Source: Liolophura sinensis (taxonomy: Eukaryota; Mollusca; Polyplacophora; Chitonida; Chitonidae). Taken from it: 64,000 nucleotides of DNA. The DNA lies in the NCBI RefSeq assembly GCF_032854445.1, contig NC_088300.1, positions 5,518,001 through 5,582,000 on the forward strand, in the 5' to 3' direction. The notes below the pieces were generated by a model that saw only the letters and a list, made by a program, of their open reading frames with translations, did not search any database and was not told the DNA's origin. Position 1 is the first letter of the stretch; the number at the start of each line of letters is the position of its first letter. Position numbers and translations under genes: made by a program. Shown in pieces: positions 16,741-29,900 of this stretch.

Positions 16741-17810
16741 CTGGGGTTGTTGAGTCAGAGTGACCATTGTTAGTCTCTCAGATGCTCATTACGATAAGCA
16801 GAATCTTCGATGAACTGACGGCATACCAAATCCTGTCCAGGGGAGCAGGAACGGAAATTGGACCCTGTATGACATATTTCAATAAGAAAAGTATTATGCC
16901 CTATTGTAAGTCAGTGTATCAAAGTGGGGCCAAATTTCTTACGTGTATCTTGACCACCCAGAGTCTCTTCACTTCATTTTATCTTTGTCTAGGAAATATG
17001 AAACAACATTTGCAAAATGAACATTGTCGTTTGCAACAACACTCTCTGGCTCCTTTACAATAAATTTCTGAACTCAAACCACTCCGAAAACGGACTTCGA
17101 TTTAATATATATTCTTAGAGTAAACATACTTTTTATTGAGTAAAACAAATAATTTATGCTGTTAAATAATGATTATTTGGTAATGAGTTACTAACCTGAA
17201 AAGTAGAGGCTCGGTTAACAAACAAATAATGTAGAATCGAACGACCGCTCAGTAATGCTGTGCAACATTTTAGACAGAACCTTAACATTTTTCCCTCCTC
17301 CAACGAAGAAGAGATGGACTGCGTGTTCTCTGATGGTGCTTAGCTTATGTCGTAATTTTATGTGAATAAAAGTCTGTCATGCAGGCTGTCATTTTGTGGG
17401 ACATCTATATCAGCTTTCTTTGTTGTGCAATGAAAATGGTACGGCAATTGTTTGGTTTTCTTAATGTGACAGTTGTAGTGAAGTCAGTTAATAGTGACGA
17501 TGTCTAGGCATCGCATAGCCTAATTAATTATGGTTAGCATGCATGGGTGCAAATTCAGGTACCAAGATAATACATGCAGCGAGTTAATACATGTACCGAG
17601 TTAACTAGACGTGTGTATGTGGCTCAACTGATCTAACGATACACTGACCCATTTTTATATAATGCTGGCATTATTTTCCTTCAAACAGCATGCCAGGTGA
17701 TAGAAGAGAGGCATGGAATTATGGCAAAGGTTCTTAATTGAGTAATTTATTTAATGGTTGTATTTCAGATACCTGGTCACAGCTGAGCAGGGCTATTGGA
17801 CAAGGTAACA
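16741..17810. other. MTERF4 upstream region and 5' UTR intron
   Basis: No coding exon recognised. A TATTTCAG acceptor at 17761-17768, 42 bp before the MTERF4 ATG, suggests a 5' UTR intron whose upstream exon and promoter lie in this stretch; I cannot place them. Confidence 0.35.
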
Positions 17811-18914
17811 ATGGTGTCACTGGGAAGAAACTCCTTCCAAGTATTTCGTGCTATAACTGGGATTAGGTTTGGATCATGTCTGTACTTGGAGAAAAAGACC
17901 TGCATATTTGGTGGTTTGGGATCTGTCCAGAAGCAATGTTTAAAATATCATTATGGTTGTGGTGATTCACGTCCCAGTGTCATCAGTCCAAAGAAGACTG
18001 TATCTCCACGGGAGTTCTCAAAATTTTCCAAGGCAGTGGATCATCAGAAAGGTACTGTAGACACGGGACAGTTAGACATAACAGACGTGACCACTTTGGT
18101 CACAGAGATTTTGACAGACTGTGCACAGAATGATATAATGGTACAGTCATTAAATAGACTTGCAGTTACAGACTTGGTGGAAGATCTGCTACTGAAAGGC
18201 TGGTCACCTACCTTGACCAGAAATATGTTGGTGTCAAGTCCCAATTTGCTGAAAAGGTCAAAGACCCAGATGTCCAAACTAGTTGATCTATTTCTTGTTT
18301 ACGGATTTACTAACAATCAGACAGCACTGATTTTAAAGAGTGGAGTTGCCACGAGTATGAAGACAAATCGGCTAAAGGAAGGTTTTGATGCCTTTCGCAA
18401 AATTGGAATGAGAGACCAAAAGTTGCCTAGGATTTTATCAAACTTCCCTGAACTTCTGACACAAGATCCATCTGCTCTTACCCACCGCGTGACACTCTTG
18501 AAAGAGCTGTTCAAAACTGATGATATCGTGCCTCTTATTGTTGGGTCTCCGAACATTGTGTTTGAGGACTGGTCCAACATTTTAAAACTCTTCCGGTATG
18601 TATTTTTTGATATGGGAATTAAGCAGCGGCAGATGGTAACCTCAAAGCTGTTTAGCTATTCCTTAAACTTTGTCCGAACCCGCCATATATTTCTCGTGCG
18701 AGCTGGATTTCATGTCCGCCCCAGGAAAGAAGATGACCCCGTGCGCAATACAAATCCTCGCCTTTCTGATATACTAGATACTTCTGATGCGCACTTCGCC
18801 AAAATGTTTGGCCATATGTCTCTTAAAGATTACAAAGCTTTTGCAGCTATGATGGAACGTGAGTTTGACAAAGAACATCAGACGGGAAATGACTCAAGTA
18901 ACGAAGATGAATGA
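17811..18914 (+). CDS. MTERF4: MTERF4, mitochondrial transcription termination factor family protein
   Basis: A single uninterrupted frame of 367 codons from ATG (MVSLGRNSFQ) to TGA. The C-terminal third is diagnostic for MTERF4: FDMGIKQRQMV, then YSLNFVRTRHIFL, then NPRLSDILDTSDAHFAKMF, then an acidic end SSNEDE. The middle has degenerate mTERF helical repeats with the usual proline-containing motifs (SSPNLL, NFPELL, GSPNIV). The basic N-terminus poor in acidic residues fits a mitochondrial targeting peptide. In animals MTERF4 binds mitochondrial rRNA and recruits the methyltransferase NSUN4 to the large subunit during ribosome assembly. The frame is open five codons further upstream from a TTG, but ATG 17811 is preferred; an AG acceptor at 17767-17768 implies a spliced 5' UTR. 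No break or odd composition is seen. Confidence 0.9.
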   Translation: MVSLGRNSFQVFRAITGIRFGSCLYLEKKTCIFGGLGSVQKQCLKYHYGCGDSRPSVISPKKTVSPREFSKFSKAVDHQKGTVDTGQLDITDVTTLVTEILTDCAQNDIMVQSLNRLAVTDLVEDLLLKGWSPTLTRNMLVSSPNLLKRSKTQMSKLVDLFLVYGFTNNQTALILKSGVATSMKTNRLKEGFDAFRKIGMRDQKLPRILSNFPELLTQDPSALTHRVTLLKELFKTDDIVPLIVGSPNIVFEDWSNILKLFRYVFFDMGIKQRQMVTSKLFSYSLNFVRTRHIFLVRAGFHVRPRKEDDPVRNTNPRLSDILDTSDAHFAKMFGHMSLKDYKAFAAMMEREFDKEHQTGNDSSNEDE

Positions 18915-19079
18915 GCAGAATTTTTGTAATGAACGTAATGACATTTATAAATAACTGTAGTATCACAGACACAAATTGAGTGTGTTTTTTCCCCTTATGT
19001 CATGAAACTACCTGTTGGGTGTCTTCGACACAATACTTGGAATGTGGCAACAGTATTGTATTGACAAGCACTCTCCCTG

Positions 19080-19335
19080 TACAACACCTAAGACTTTAAA
19101 AGAGGAAGTTGTAACTTCCTCGCTTGGCATTCAGCATGAAGGGGATAGTGCAACGACTGGTTGACCCGTGTCAGTATAATGGCTCAGTGAAGCAGCACTA
19201 GATTTATAGAGTGGTGGAAATCCGTCCTGCGACAAAGAGGCACATTACATACACCCTAAGGATTCCTTCATCGTCATATGACTGAAAAATTGTTGAGTAT
19301 GACGTTAAACCCCAAGCACTCACTCACTCACCCTC
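19080..19335 (+). mobile_element. SINE family 2 (V-SINE-like), 5' truncated
   Basis: Shares AGAGGAAGTTGTAACTTCCT, the CAGTATAATGGCTC region, TGGTGGAAATCCGTCCTGC and the tail CATATGACTGAAAAATTG then GTTAAACCCCAAGCACTCAC with the reverse-strand copy at 21385-21742. It lacks the tRNA-like head present there. The tail ends in ACTC microsatellite units. Confidence 0.85.
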
Positions 19336-20059
19336 CCTACTATAGAAGAAAACACAATATATATGATCTCATCGTTTGACTGAAAAATTGTTAATTTATG
19401 TTTCGAAACAGACATTTGTATAACAGACATCGACCAATAAGGATGTTTCAGGTTTGTAATTGCAAGACCAAGTCTTCATGCCACGTATAGCACAAACCAC
19501 CAAAGAACTACCAAAGTACAAAAATAAGACGGAATCATGCAAAGAGAAATATGTATTTCAGTCACGTTTTGATTACACTGGTGAATATCAAAAGTATATC
19601 CAAGGTATATTCAAAGTGGCAATCTAATTGAACACGATGAAAAAACAGCCCCTAGCCCCGAGTTAAGCAGAATTAGACACAGTTATGGAGCATAGTCAGA
19701 GATTCTGGACTCTCTGTACATATTTACTTACAAGTGAATTATACTCATTGTAAAACTTAAGAAACTTGGAGTGAAGGGGTTTGATGGAATAACCTTGACA
19801 CAAAGCTTAAGTACAATGTTAAACCCCAAGCATGCATATATGTGCATACATGAAACTAGAACTGCATGCAGTTATACAGCTTCCAAACGGTCTGTACACA
19901 CAGCTTTTAACATCCACTGAAAAGCATTCCACTTTCTCCACCATAGACCACTCTAATCTATTAGTTCTGTGCTCTTCTGAAAAGGATCCCAGGTTTGTCT
20001 CATACGAGCAAAAAAATAGATGTAAAACATATTGGACAATAAACTTTGCAAACGAGTGA

Positions 20060-20700
20060 ATTGCATGTATCTTGACGTCCTTATCACAAATCTGGTCTTA
20101 TTTTTTCCCCTGCAAGATGTACTTATGTAGCAAATTGCCATCCAAAATTTGCAATTTTCCCCCATATTTTTTGGTGACACGACAGAAAACTACAGCTGTA
20201 AAGTTTAAAATTGCTGAGTGGAAGGGATTATATATGTACTGTATGTATGCTGGAAATATGCGAGCTGTCTTAATACAGGATATACAGGGCTTCAAAATTT
20301 GACAAAAGGCCAATTTACTATATTTTGGCACATTTATAGTTATATGTTATATAATGCATATACACTCTATTCATGTCTAGGATGAATGTAGAAATATTGT
20401 AAGGATGCCACCCGGCATAGTTTGATGTCCTGATCATGAACCCAGTCATATTTTTTTCTTGCGATGTTATTTTGCAATATCCCCCATTTTTTGCAGGTCA
20501 CATGACAGAAAACTATTAGAGCTCTAAGTCTGAAAATCGCTGTGTCATACATGTGCTGTATATACGGGGAAAATTGTTGACCTGTTTTAAAGTAATGTAG
20601 AATAATGTCCCAAGGCAGATTTACCTCATTTCGCACATTTACATATACATGCTATGTGGTGTAATACAATGTATCAATGGTTTCGAAGAATATGTATCAT
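20060..20700 (+). repeat. ~350-bp satellite-like tandem repeat, units 1-2
   Basis: Two successive diverged units. Each begins with a ...TGATGTCCTGATCATGAA-like segment (20070 and 20420), contains a TTTCCCCCATATTT-like block followed by a GTCAC/TGACAGAAAACTA block, and ends with TGTACTGTATGTATGCTG-like sequence. Two further units occur at 21860-22570 beyond an insertion. Confidence 0.75.
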
Positions 20701-21384
20701 GTTCTTTTAATTATCTGGTTTGCACTGTAGTTGCGATTGGGTCGCCCAGTGCCATTACAACCCAAAGTTGTGCATGTATTTCTGAAAGTCAGCTTTGTTT
20801 TGCGCAAACCATGTCTTCTTTACTGCACGCTACCCAGGCCCCGATGATTGACAGATATCTACATGTGCCCTGGTCCAGGTGTTCGGTTCCTGACAACGGC
20901 CGAGCTATTAGTAAAGCAGTCAGTCTGTGCATGGCAGGTCGTGGATTCATACGTGGACGTATAAACTTGCTGTTACAAGATCCATACTTTTTGCGTTATT
21001 TCTTACAAATAGGCATCCACATTCTGAGAAGAGGTCGCAGTTTCACATTGGGCATAGCGCAGCATCATCAAGCTCGCCGATCTATTCGCGGGTTTGCGAA
21101 TGGTCGGCCAACTGCCTCATTGATAAACGGTGTAAGGTCGCATTGAAAGTTTCAAAGCCGTGTATCTGGTTATGTATTTATTTTCGACCGATAACTTATG
21201 CGCTCGTATGAAAGATATAAGTGTAGAGAAAATGTGTATGGAAATTTGAAGTGAAAATTGGGAGTGCCTCATGGATTTAGTGAGATAAATAACAAAGAGT
21301 AGATAGTAAGGGAGATGCTGGCAAAATTTTTCCCGACTTCCCTACAGTCTCCCGCAGATGTGTCACGGGCAGTTGAACGGCGAA
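20701..21384. other. unclassified DNA inside the split satellite
   Basis: Lies between the left satellite pair and the reverse SINE. It holds a 165-codon open frame (20649-21146) without recognisable family features. Together with the SINE it forms a ~1.15-kb block absent from the satellite unit. Confidence 0.4.
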
Positions 21385-21742
21385 GAGCGAGTGAGTGCTT
21401 GGGGTTTAACGTCGTACTCAACATTTTTTCAGTCATATGACGACGAAGGAATCCTTAGGGTGCATGTACGTGTAATGTGCCTCCTTGTTGCAGGACGGAT
21501 TTCCACCACTCTTTTATTTGGTGCTGCTTCACTGAGATGACTTACCGAAGGCAAGTAAGTGGCCCCGCCCGAGCCATTATACTGATACGGGTCAACAAGT
21601 CGTTGCACTATCCCCTTCATGCTGAACGCCAAGCGAGGAAGTTACAACTTCCTCTTTTATAGTCCTAGGTGTGACTCTATCAAGGATTGATCCTGGATCT
21701 ACTGAAGTGGAAGCTCTACCAACTGTGCTATCCGGGCCGGTA
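21385..21742 (-). mobile_element. SINE family 2, full-length copy with tRNA-like head
   Basis: Read on the minus strand it opens with a tRNA-like promoter: A-box-like TAGCACAGTTGGTAGAGC and B-box-like GGATCAATCC. The shared body follows, then the tail ending GTTAAACCCCAAGCACTC. Length about 358 bp. The internal Pol III promoter layout supports a SINE; the name of the molluscan family is not certain to me. Confidence 0.85.
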
Positions 21743-21859
21743 AACGGCGAAGATGATTGGCGTCGGGAAAGTGTCATAATGCAGATCGCGTCGGGCTTGT
21801 ATCGCTCACGTCAGACAGAGTTCGATCCCCGCTTACCGAATTTGTCACGTGATTAAAAA

Positions 21860-22570
21860 TTTTCTGGATTTAAATATGTTAAGTATGCTGCTTGGCGTGT
21901 TTTATGTTCTGATCACTAATTTGGTCTTTTACTTTTCTCCGATGGACAGATTTGTCACGAATTGCCATTAAAGTAAAAAAAAAAAATGCGATTTTCCCCC
22001 ATATTTGGAGGTCGCGTGACACAAAACCAACACCGCTGTAAAGCTGAAAATGGCTGAGTGCAAAGGGCTATATGTGTACTGTATGTGTGCGGAAAATCGT
22101 ATCCAAAAATTTATTATCCAAAGGTCGATTTACTGTATTTGGCACGTTGACGTCCCCATGTTATATAATAGGGGCCTACCTTTTAAATGCATTTATGTCT
22201 AGGATGAATGTTCGAATACTGTAAGTATGTATGCTACCCGACGTAGTTTGACATCCTGATCATGAATCTGTCTTATTTCTTTCCTGCGATTGTATTGCCG
22301 CAAATTACGATCAAATTGCGAAAAAGCGCAATTTACACCATATTTAGCGGTCACGTCACAGAACCGTCTTACAGCTGTAAATCACTCAGTGCAAAGCGCT
22401 ATGTATACATGTACTCTATGTGTGCTGAAAATCGTTGAGCTGTGGTAAAAAAAAAAGAGACATGGACGCCTTCAAATATTTCCCAAAGGTCGATTTTGAC
22501 ACATCTGCATACATACGATATACAGTGTACTTGCAGTGCATTAATGACTACGAAGAATGTAGGCTTTCTA
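21860..22570 (+). repeat. ~350-bp satellite-like tandem repeat, units 3-4
   Basis: Same order of blocks as 20060-20700: TTCTGATCACTAATTTGG at about 21907, GATTTTCCCCCATATTTGGA at about 21990, and a second unit starting at about 22250 (CATCCTGATCATGAATCTG). Unit spacing is about 350 bp. Confidence 0.75.
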
Positions 22571-24149
22571 ATTAAGATGGTTATGTATCTATACATGCAT
22601 TCCATTAAGGCGACCCGAAGTTACACGCACAGGCCGGCAAAACTGACTTGAACCCCGGCATTGCTACTTTAGCAGCTATATTTGTGATGTTTTCCTTTTT
22701 AGTCATAACCTGAAGACTATACCAAGTACAAAAATAATTCTCACAGATTCGTAATCCGGACGTCAAGCAGTACTAGACAATGTTTTTATTTAATCATTTT
22801 TAGCGGTTTTTATACTTGGCCTACTTTCAAGCTAATTTCTTTGGTCAGTTACAGCACAACTTGCACATTCAAACAAAAAGTTATTATACAGTATAGGTGC
22901 GGCGATCCACCATAAACTGGCATGTAAAATTTCATCCAAAGATCAGCCGATTTACGGATAAAGATGGTTTAAGCGTATCAATAAAATTCAAAATGGCTGC
23001 TAAATCACGTGACTGACCAAACAGCACAGAACGTCAAAAGATGCTTCATATGTTGGCTATTAAAATTTCCATGTTTATTTTTTCTACCTTTACCGGTTTT
23101 GAAGATATTACAATTTTACGAGCTGACTATGAATGAAAATAACAAGTTTTTAAACGCATTATATTAATGTCAAAACTATCAGTCGTAGCGGTGTGGTCCT
23201 ACCAGTCAAAAACGAAGATCTGTGGTTGACCTATCTACTGACCAATTTTCAGCTTCATAGCTATTACGGTGTCCATTTGAAATGACACTAAAATGAGCTA
23301 TAACTGTAATTTTAAGAAAAACTATACATCATAGGAAAAACTAAAACTACGATTGTATTCAGCAGGCCTAACTACATCTAATTGCTATCTTGTTTTTTTC
23401 AAAATTCATCCACAGGTCATCACGTGACTAAAACGACCAAGAGCGAGCTTCCACATTTCTCAACCGACATGCATAACATTTTCAGACCTGATACTCTCAA
23501 TACTATTATACATGCATATCAATTTTCAGTGCAATCGGATCAGCGGTTCTGGGGAAGATTGTTTTTTCAGATTTCTGTACTGCTCCAATATGGCCGAAAA
23601 GTGGGTCACAGGTGGGTAAAGTTTTATACTCCAGCAGGTAGCCCAAGCGATTTAGTAATATGTAGAAATTTAACAGCTGTGACACGCAGTTATCTCGCAA
23701 AAGGAAAAAAACTGGCCAGAGAAGAAGAAAAAAAATCTGACAAAGAACAATAGTCTTCCACGCGAAGCTTGGAACCTAATAAGCCACCCGAGTTTAGGGA
23801 GAGCGACCAATTGTATTACAGAAACCAGTGTGGTTATTAGCCGTTAGAGCATACACAAGACTGTTTGGTCACTTTAAAAGGTCGGCTAAAAGGAATGGTC
23901 GGACAAGAATAATCATTAATAAAGTAAACGCAACATGAAGAAAAGATTTTAAATCGCCCATAAACTTCTGTTTTACGTTTGCAGTAAAGCACGCGCAAAT
24001 AAGAGAAAGTACCGCTTTCAGGGGACTTCCTCAGTTCATGCAGAATACTGTGATCACTGAACCTGCTTGCTGTATCCAGTACTGGTTCAAAACCAGCTCG
24101 TCCCGATTAGTATGTGACAGTATATCCACGGCAGTTTATCAGGAACCCG
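22571..24149. other. intergenic, no recognised feature
   Basis: AT-rich unique-looking sequence. The largest frame (23382-23753) is not recognised and lacks supporting structure. Confidence 0.4.
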
Positions 24150-25545
24150 AGCATATGCGACATTAATCCCGACCAGGTGTGGCAATATACAGCATATGGT
24201 CTGTCAGGTACCCGGCCAGGTGTGGCATTATACAGCAGGTGGTGTGTCTGGTACACGGACAGATGTGGCATTATACAACAGGTGGTGTGTCTCGTACCCG
24301 GCCAGGTGTGGTATTATACAGCAGGTGGTGTGTCTGGTACCCGGCCAGGTGTGGCATTATACAACAGGTGGTGTGTTAGGTACCCGACAAGATGCCGCAT
24401 TACAAAGGCGGTTTGTCAGGTGCCCGGCTAGATGCGGCATTACGCCATCAGGAGGTATGCCAGGTATAAACAGACAGATGGAGCATTACGTGAGCAGGTA
24501 TGTTTAATCTAGCCAGCCAGATGGGAGATTTGTCAGGTACCCGGTCTGATGTAGCATTACGCCAGGCGGTTTGTCAGATACCCGGCCGGATGCGGCATTA
24601 CGTCCGGCGGTTTGTCAGGTACCCGGCCAGATGCGGCATTACCCCAGGCGGTTTGTCAGATACCCGGCCAGATGCGTCATTACGCCAGGTGGTTTGTCAG
24701 ATACCCGGTTAGATCCGGCATTTGCCAGGCGGTTTGTCAAGTACCCGGCCAGATGCGGCATTACGCCAGGTTTGTTAGGTTCACGAGCAGATGTGGCATT
24801 ACGCCCGGCGATTTGTCAGGTACCCGGCGAGATGCGACACTTCGCCAGAAAGTTTGTCAGATACCCGGTCATGCAGATGCGGCATTTCGCCAGGATGTAT
24901 GTCAGGTACCCGACCAGATGCGGCATTACGTCAGGATGTATGTCAGGTACCCGGCCAGATGCGGCATTACGTCAGGAGGTATGTCAGGTACCCGGCCATA
25001 TGCGGCATTACGCCAGTATGTATGTTAGGTACCCGACCAGATGCGGCATTACGCCCGGCGATTTGTCAGGTACCCGGCCATATGCGGCATTACGACAGTA
25101 TGTATGTTAGGTACCCGACCAGATGCGGCATTACGTCAGGAGGTATATCAGGTACCCGGCCATATGCGGCATTACGCCAGGTTTGTTAGGTTCACGAGCA
25201 GATGCGGCATTACGCCCGGCGATTTGTCAGGTACCCGGCGAGAGGCGACACTTCGCCAGAAAGTTTGTCAGATACCCGGCCATGCAGGTGCGGCATTTCG
25301 CCAGGATGTATGTCAGGTACCCGACCAGATGCGGCATTACGTCAGGAGGTATGTCAGGTACCCGGCCATATGCGGCATTACGCCAGTATGTATGTTAGGT
25401 ACCCGACCAGATGCGGCATTACGTCAGGAGGTATGTCAGGTACCCGGCCATATGCGGCATTACGACAGTATGTATGTTAGGTACCCGACCAGATGCGGCA
25501 TTACGTCAGGAGGTATGTCAGGTATAACCTGCCAGATGCGGCATA
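24150..25545 (+). repeat. ~41-bp minisatellite array, ~34 units
   Basis: Units of 41-43 bp, each with GTCAGGTACCCGGCCAGATG followed by a CGGCATTACG-type block and containing the palindrome GGTACC. The left units (24190-24400) form a distinct subtype (GGTGTGTCTGG, GGCATTATACA). A higher-order duplication is visible: the block with TTCACGAGCAGATG at 24780 recurs at 25191, a 411-bp shift, and neighbouring variants recur in the same order. All three forward frames stay open for long stretches. Confidence 0.95.
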
Positions 25546-26541
25546 AACACTACTACTACATAGGAGGAATTTTTGATGGTGTGTATGGGCTTCAGTGGTG
25601 TAACCTCTGTGGTGTGTAAATTGGGTGACTAGAGTTATCCCTCTGCCGCGAGATGTCACACAGGTCTTCCTTTCACCATCTTTGCCGAAGTACAGAGAAA
25701 GTTCATTAATCACTGTCCTCATTTTAACTTTTGATTTTAAGTCTTTTGTGAACAACAAGCACAACAAAGTTGGTTTTATTCTTTGCCATACAGGTGCTGA
25801 GTTTCGAGGTGTCAATATGTTTAACAGACAAAAAAGATAGTTCCTCAACTATCTTAAACTTCAAAGGCAACCCCTGGATTCCAAGATGCTGGTAGAATTG
25901 CCTTTGCCTTGCCTACAGATACTATGGTTACTGATATGATTGTCCATTTTATTCGGGGATGTAGCTTATTCAAGTCTTTAGACCACTTCACAGTTTCATG
26001 TCAAACTGTTTCTCCGACTCTGTGCGGCGATACACGGCTCCTAACTTTGGACCTTCCTTTGACAGCGGAGGGACACGGCACACTTCCCGAGGCGATGGCT
26101 GCGGAGTGATACAAAAAAGATGAACATATATCGCAATGGTCGACTTCTGTATGATAACTACTTCAAATTGTCATTTTCTGGGTAGAGATAGTCTTTGCAT
26201 GTAAGTTTGACTGCCGTAATTTCGTATGGTTGAGCTACCGCCTTTCCCAACGACTATATTTGACGCATTTTACTTTTTAAAACGCATAACAGTTGCATGT
26301 CAAATTTTCCTTCTTTGTGGCAATTTTACAATGATTATGTATTTATGTTGTAAGTTACAAGGAGCTGTATTAAATTACCTGAGTTTAACTACAGTGAGCA
26401 CGAAAAATGTCATATTCTCGGGTGATTTTATTGCCCCACAAAACTCAATTTTGGTCTTACTTCTTATATTCGAAGAAATTTTGTAAAAGACTGAATCAGA
26501 AAAAGTGTTCTATATTCTAAACTATGAATTTAAATAACTTT
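25546..26541. other. intergenic region 3' of the membrane-protein gene
   Basis: No recognised exon or repeat. Short open frames only. Confidence 0.4.
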
Positions 26542-26911
26542 TTACCTACCTACCTGGTTTGGCCTTGAAGGTTGTGAAGTCCCGGGCCTGGGAAGTGATC
26601 GTTCGGAGGGCCTATCCGCTGGGACCGGCTGTACAAAAATAGAGTCCTGATCATATTCATGGTATTTTGAATGGTTAATATGATGCAATTCTGTTTCATG
26701 TAATATGAGGACTAGAAAGTCTTTGACGCCGATTTATTTTCTTTCTGTGCAATGCATTCAACTAGACAAACCAAAGGTCAATTGATACAACCTTGAGAGA
26801 ATTGCAATATTAAACGTCAAAGAAGTCCATGCCTTTGCTTAAAAGTTTATGTTAAATATCTACGATTTACAACAGACCTGTGCATTATTTTGTTATTTTT
26901 TTTTATTTTGT

Positions 26912-26989
<78 letters not shown>

Positions 26990-29900
26990 CTCTTTCATGT
27001 ATTTGGCTGGTGTTAAATGCCATACTCAAGAACTGTTCGCTTATACACTGTTGATCAGTTCTAGTGGGAAATCGGGATAAACCACTAACATTCGGCGAGT
27101 TACTGATAAACTTCCCCGCGTGTGAAATACAGATATTCTCACCAGCAACGTTAGACCCTACAGGACATGCGAGCGAGGTCGACCGCTTATTGCCGTGCAA
27201 AGTTTCACGAAACAAATGAAACCAGGGGAATTTACAAACTCCTCGTCGAAAGTCGGAATTGAACCCACACTACGTGTACGCCGGAAACTGAATGACAAGC
27301 ACCAGCTCCCTTTTCTATGGATGAAAGATACACAGCATGGCCCGTGGGAAATCCATGAAATCCCAGTGGGTAATGAGTCAAATTCGAACATAATTACACG
27401 CATGCTTTAAAAAAAAACAAAAAAAAAACGGTTAATTTACTTGAAGCTTCAGTAGTCTGTACACCACACTCAGTCGACCGTTGACCTTGTACTCGCCCAG
27501 AACAAACAATCCTCCATGTATCAGTGCCTGTAATATCATATCACACATAAGTTTAGATGGCTCTGTCATATATATTAATCACTTACATGTATATCAATAT
27601 TTTTGGTAATTTGAATGCTTTGTTTAATATTCCTTTCGACTTTCTTGCATATTAGCATTTCTTCTTTTGGAATTTTATCTGTCAAGAGTTCAAGAGAGGC
27701 AAATTCTGTTTTGAGCATCACAGTATTTGAGTAGGCCTATGTAGAAAAAAATAGATCCGTTACTTACATACACAAGAGTCAAGGCACCATAGATGTAAAA
27801 GATGATGTCACTTTGTGATGAAAATGCCAGACTGCCAATACAGTTGGCAATGGTCCACGTGGTATAGGTGGCCGCACTGGTCAACAGCCTTGACCTTAAA
27901 AACGTGACACAAATGTGTAGAAAGTCTATACTTCATACCACTTACACTCGAAAAAGTAATCTGTTGATTTTAACAGAAAGTATGCGTCTGAGTGATGCTA
28001 GAGCGTAATCTGCTGTTGCAACGCATTATTCTGTTAAATATAACACACATATTCTATTAATTCAACATAAAAATTCAGGATATTAAGTTGAATATGACAC
28101 AATATTATGTTATAATAACAGACTACATTCTAGCATCACTTAGACAACAGACTTTCTGTTGAAGTTAACAGACTAATTTTGAGCGTATTTCAGATTCCTG
28201 GACACGAATGGGAAAAAAGAAACATTGCGATTTCTAAAATGTCACGTCAGTGGAACCTCGTCGGTGATAGTTTAATCCAGATAATCAGTGTCTGTTGTAA
28301 AAGTACCACTGTTAATCCATGTACTTCTCAACGCAGTTGAAACAAACATCAACACCACCGTGTAGACGGTGTCTGAGCAACCAAGAAGAATCTATCTTAC
28401 TTTTTCTCTGGCAACATTCTCAAATCAGGTTCTTGTTTCCGTTTCTTCAGTAAGGCGAACATCGAGATGTTTAGGCTAACCAACTCGATCTAAGTAATGA
28501 AAAAGGCATGATATTAACATGTATAAATCTAGGCAGACAGAAATCTGCATGTTATAATAGTCTTAACCATCACTCTGATACTTGGATACTTAGGATTAAG
28601 AACTTGAAATAAAGAATCAATGTATAATTACGTTCATTTATGTTGATTATCATTATTTTGCAAACATAACAAAAATGTAACAAGGTGACAGATGGCTAGG
28701 AGACAAACGGCAGAAAACATCATCTTCCTTGTCTATCGTCGTCTTGACTTGTTAATGCCGCCTTCTGTCATCGACTTTGTAACTTTTCTAAACATTGACA
28801 GAAATACACAAATCATTTGGCTAGCTACGAAAACGGCTACATATATTCAGAAAATGGAATCTCCTGCTTTGCCAGACCTACCACTGTTGCTGCGTAAAGC
28901 ACACCAGCCAGCGACCAATGGGACTGACCCCTGAACCAGCATCTGGAACCAGCATTGCGTATATATAGCTACTTGTCTTTGGAATTTTCATCATTTGGTT
29001 AGAAGTAAAACAATGTTTTAGATTAGAAATGTATGACTCCCTTCTAAAACAAAAGTGATTCGGGAGTTCTTCAAAGAAATACGAACCTTTCTGCTCCCAT
29101 GTTCAAACAGGTGGATAGAATCGGTTATCTTGTCCAAGTTTCCATATCACTGATCAGTAATAATGTCCAGTCAAAAGCATAACGGATTTGTCTAAGTAGC
29201 AATTCACAGGCATTGTGCACACAAAACATCATTAAAACTATAATTGAAGGTTTTTGTGTAGGCTACCCAAAACAATCTAGCTTAATACTCACTGACTAAA
29301 CTGACACAAATAACATCGGCATAATTCAGAGAGTTTTAACTAACAAAGTAAGATATACATACATGGAATTTCAAAAAGTTATATAATTTAATGGGTCTCT
29401 AATAGGATTCATCGCCTACCCCCAATTCTCTAAATGTTCTTAGCCAGCCAAACATACATGGAGACTACATCATTTTAACTATTTGTAACTCATTTTAAAA
29501 TACAAAATAAATTTAAATTTCATGTACTGCAAAATTTTATCACATTGTCAAAGACATGTCAAATGTAGAACAGGCATGTAATTGGAGTGGTGTGTTTTCA
29601 CAGAATTTTCGGAATTATTGTAGTACTACGTCTGATATATACACGGATACCCACCCTCCTTCCCCGAGGCCTAGGTCAGCTGACGCAGTGGAGAGTACAA
29701 CTATTACCGGCAGCAAACCCACACCTGGAAACAAACAGCTTATAGCTCGGGGAACCGCAACAATGTACAATGTGATGGCTTGTAAACAATACAGTTTTAA
29801 CATACGGATATCGACAACATGCTTTTATTTAGTGAAGCTGAGCTAATTAGGTCAATAATGTATCTCCAGTTACTAACGCCTGAATATTTTTGAATATGGC

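Noticed and set aside
17796-17810. Upstream TTG as the MTERF4 start
   Set aside because: TTG starts are rare in animal nuclear genes and a normal ATG follows five codons later, with a likely 5' UTR acceptor just upstream.
20649-21146. 165-codon open frame
   Set aside because: It starts inside a satellite unit and shows no recognisable domain; kept only as part of the unclassified block.
24114-25619. Overlapping open frames of 100-190 codons with RYPARCGITPG-type repeats
   Set aside because: They are produced by the 41-bp minisatellite in all three frames; there is no splice context or non-repetitive domain.
26847-27215. Minus-strand frame with an Ile-Tyr repeat
   Set aside because: Caused by the (TA)n microsatellite.
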